The notes under the pieces are model-generated. The model saw nothing but the letters and a program-made list of their open reading frames with translations, made no database searches and was not told where the DNA came from. Position numbers and translations under genes: made by a program. Positions 63,003-64,000 of a stretch of 64,000 nucleotides of DNA are shown here, piece after piece. Numbering within the stretch: position 1 is the stretch's first letter; each line of letters begins with the position of its first letter. Source of the stretch: Dyadobacter sp. CY343 (lineage in GTDB: Bacteria; Bacteroidota; Bacteroidia; Cytophagales; Spirosomataceae); contig NZ_JAJUXK010000002.1 of assembly GCF_021390335.1 (NCBI RefSeq), forward strand, positions 1-64,000, in the 5' to 3' direction.

Positions 63003-64000
63003 ATGGACAAAAGTAATTCGATGAAGCAACTGGGCAAGAACTTCTTGTCGCTTACCCTGGTGCAGATAGGAAATTACGTGCTGCCGATCCTTTCGGTGCC
63101 CGTCATTTCCAGGATAATCGGCCCGGAGAAATATGGTTTGATCAATTTTGCAGTCGCCTATGTTGCCTATTTCACCCTTCTTGTCAGTTATAGTTTTGAC
63201 TTTTCGGCTACCAGAAAACTGCTGAAAGATCCCGATAATGTTGACTATCGGAGCGAAGTTTTCAGTGAAGTTTTTTATACCCAATGCCTGCTGTTTTTAG
63301 TGGCGACCAGTGTGTTTGTCGCAACGTTATTTCTGGTGCCCGATTTTGCATCCAACAGACTGGTAATCATATTCTCCTACCTGGTTTGTGTAGCCTCATT
63401 ATTTACACAAAACTGGCTTTTCCAGGCGATGCAGGATCTTACGAAAGTGGCTATTTTCAACCTCACCAGTAAGCTGCTTTTTACGATTTCTATTTTGTTT
63501 TTTGTAAGAAAAAATGAAGACTATATCTGGCAGCCACTTTTAATAGGATTGATACAAACCGGAATCGCGGTCTGGTCTTTTGTGTGGGCATTAAAGAATT
63601 ATAAGATCAAATTTCTGCGCTTCAATCTGAAAAGATGTTTCAATGTATTGTGGGAAGAAAGGATCATTTTCTTTTCGCTGATTTTCGTCAATCTTTATTC
63701 CAGTACCAATACCGTCATATTGGGTTTGTACCAGAATCCGGAGCAGGTAGGATTTTACACTTCGGCTCAGAGACTGATCGTTATCGCACAATCAGTTTTA
63801 ACAATGCCACTGGCGCAGGCGTTTTACCCATATATTGGCCGCGCATTCTCGGAAAGTAAGGAAAGCGGACTGCGCGTTGCGCAAAAACTAATTCCATTGA
63901 TTGTCCTTTTTATTGGCAGCGCCTCGGTATTCATATTTGTATTCGGCCCACTGGTGATCAGGTTGTTTTACGGAGAGAAGTTTGAGGCTGCTATTCCTGT
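63003..64000 (+). CDS. oligosaccharide flippase (Wzx-like), cut by window end
   Basis: The gene begins at ATG 63003, 49 bp after the Wzc-like gene, and continues past the window; 332 residues are visible. It opens with the RfbX/Wzx pattern GKNFLSLTLVQIGNYVLPIL, then RIIGPEKYGLINFAVAY, followed by at least eight membrane spans. It would move lipid-linked repeat units across the inner membrane. As a member of the MATE-like exporter fold it has about 12 spans in total. Confidence 0.9.
   Translation, partial: MDKSNSMKQLGKNFLSLTLVQIGNYVLPILSVPVISRIIGPEKYGLINFAVAYVAYFTLLVSYSFDFSATRKLLKDPDNVDYRSEVFSEVFYTQCLLFLVATSVFVATLFLVPDFASNRLVIIFSYLVCVASLFTQNWLFQAMQDLTKVAIFNLTSKLLFTISILFFVRKNEDYIWQPLLIGLIQTGIAVWSFVWALKNYKIKFLRFNLKRCFNVLWEERIIFFSLIFVNLYSSTNTVILGLYQNPEQVGFYTSAQRLIVIAQSVLTMPLAQAFYPYIGRAFSESKESGLRVAQKLIPLIVLFIGSASVFIFVFGPLVIRLFYGEKFEAAIP

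Noticed and set aside
1..64000. CRISPR arrays, tRNA and rRNA genes
   Set aside because: No regularly spaced long repeats with variable spacers, no cloverleaf with a GTTCRANYC arm and no rRNA signature were seen on either strand by eye; a covariance-model search would be needed to exclude small RNAs.

Overview
The window looks like a piece of chromosome from a Bacteroidota member of the Cytophagales, most like Dyadobacter or a close Spirosomataceae relative. This is inferred from gene content, not from a marker gene. The signs are a SusC/SusD pair with a hybrid two-component sensor, several proteins ending in type IX secretion (T9SS) sorting domains, a bacillithiol deacetylase, OmpA/PD40 envelope proteins, and -7 promoter boxes of the Bacteroidota type (TAnnTTTG). 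I saw no rRNA, tRNA or CRISPR array.

Layout. 1-1584: the tail of a T9SS cargo protein, then a graveyard holding an IS982-like transposase relic and an alginate lyase relic. 1585-6709: desaturase, response regulator, OmpA protein, ice-binding-domain T9SS protein. 6935-20316: a polysaccharide-utilisation-type locus (BNR-4 protein, SusD, SusC, 1379-residue hybrid sensor) followed by a GMC oxidoreductase and its small subunit. 20478-23780: oxidative-stress genes (ferritin-like protein, large catalase, ankyrin protein). 24200-29111: GH28 pectinase, diheme cytochrome c, and a three-gene LVIVD/outer-membrane operon. 29118-35320: msrB, bshB1, a LysM/M23 peptidase, trxB, a PorE-like protein and queE, all on the minus strand. 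35441-38890: an acetylesterase-like T9SS protein and mnmE.

38891-48755 looks like an accessory stretch downstream of mnmE. It holds the stub of a mobile-element gene, an ArsR-controlled flavin monooxygenase operon with two paralogous Rossmann oxidoreductases, a GAF/PAS histidine kinase, a lone trpF-like gene and several gene fragments. 48865-55420 holds a giant beta-helix T9SS protein and a general-stress operon (YtxH, DUF2382, DUF937). 55500-64000 is an exopolysaccharide (EPS) cluster: initiating sugar transferase, glycosyltransferase, lyase-like lipoprotein, Wza-like exporter, Wzc-like tyrosine kinase and a flippase cut by the window end.

The most interesting signal is in the EPS cluster. 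Three separate promoters, one on the minus strand and two on the plus, carry CCCC blocks repeated at exactly 21 bp. The last block is CCCCAAAA in all three. Its first base lies exactly 41 bp from the final G of a -7 box matching TAnnTTTG at all but one fixed position. This looks like the operator and promoter of one dedicated activator that couples the glycosyltransferase/sugar-transferase operon, the lyase-like gene and the export operon.
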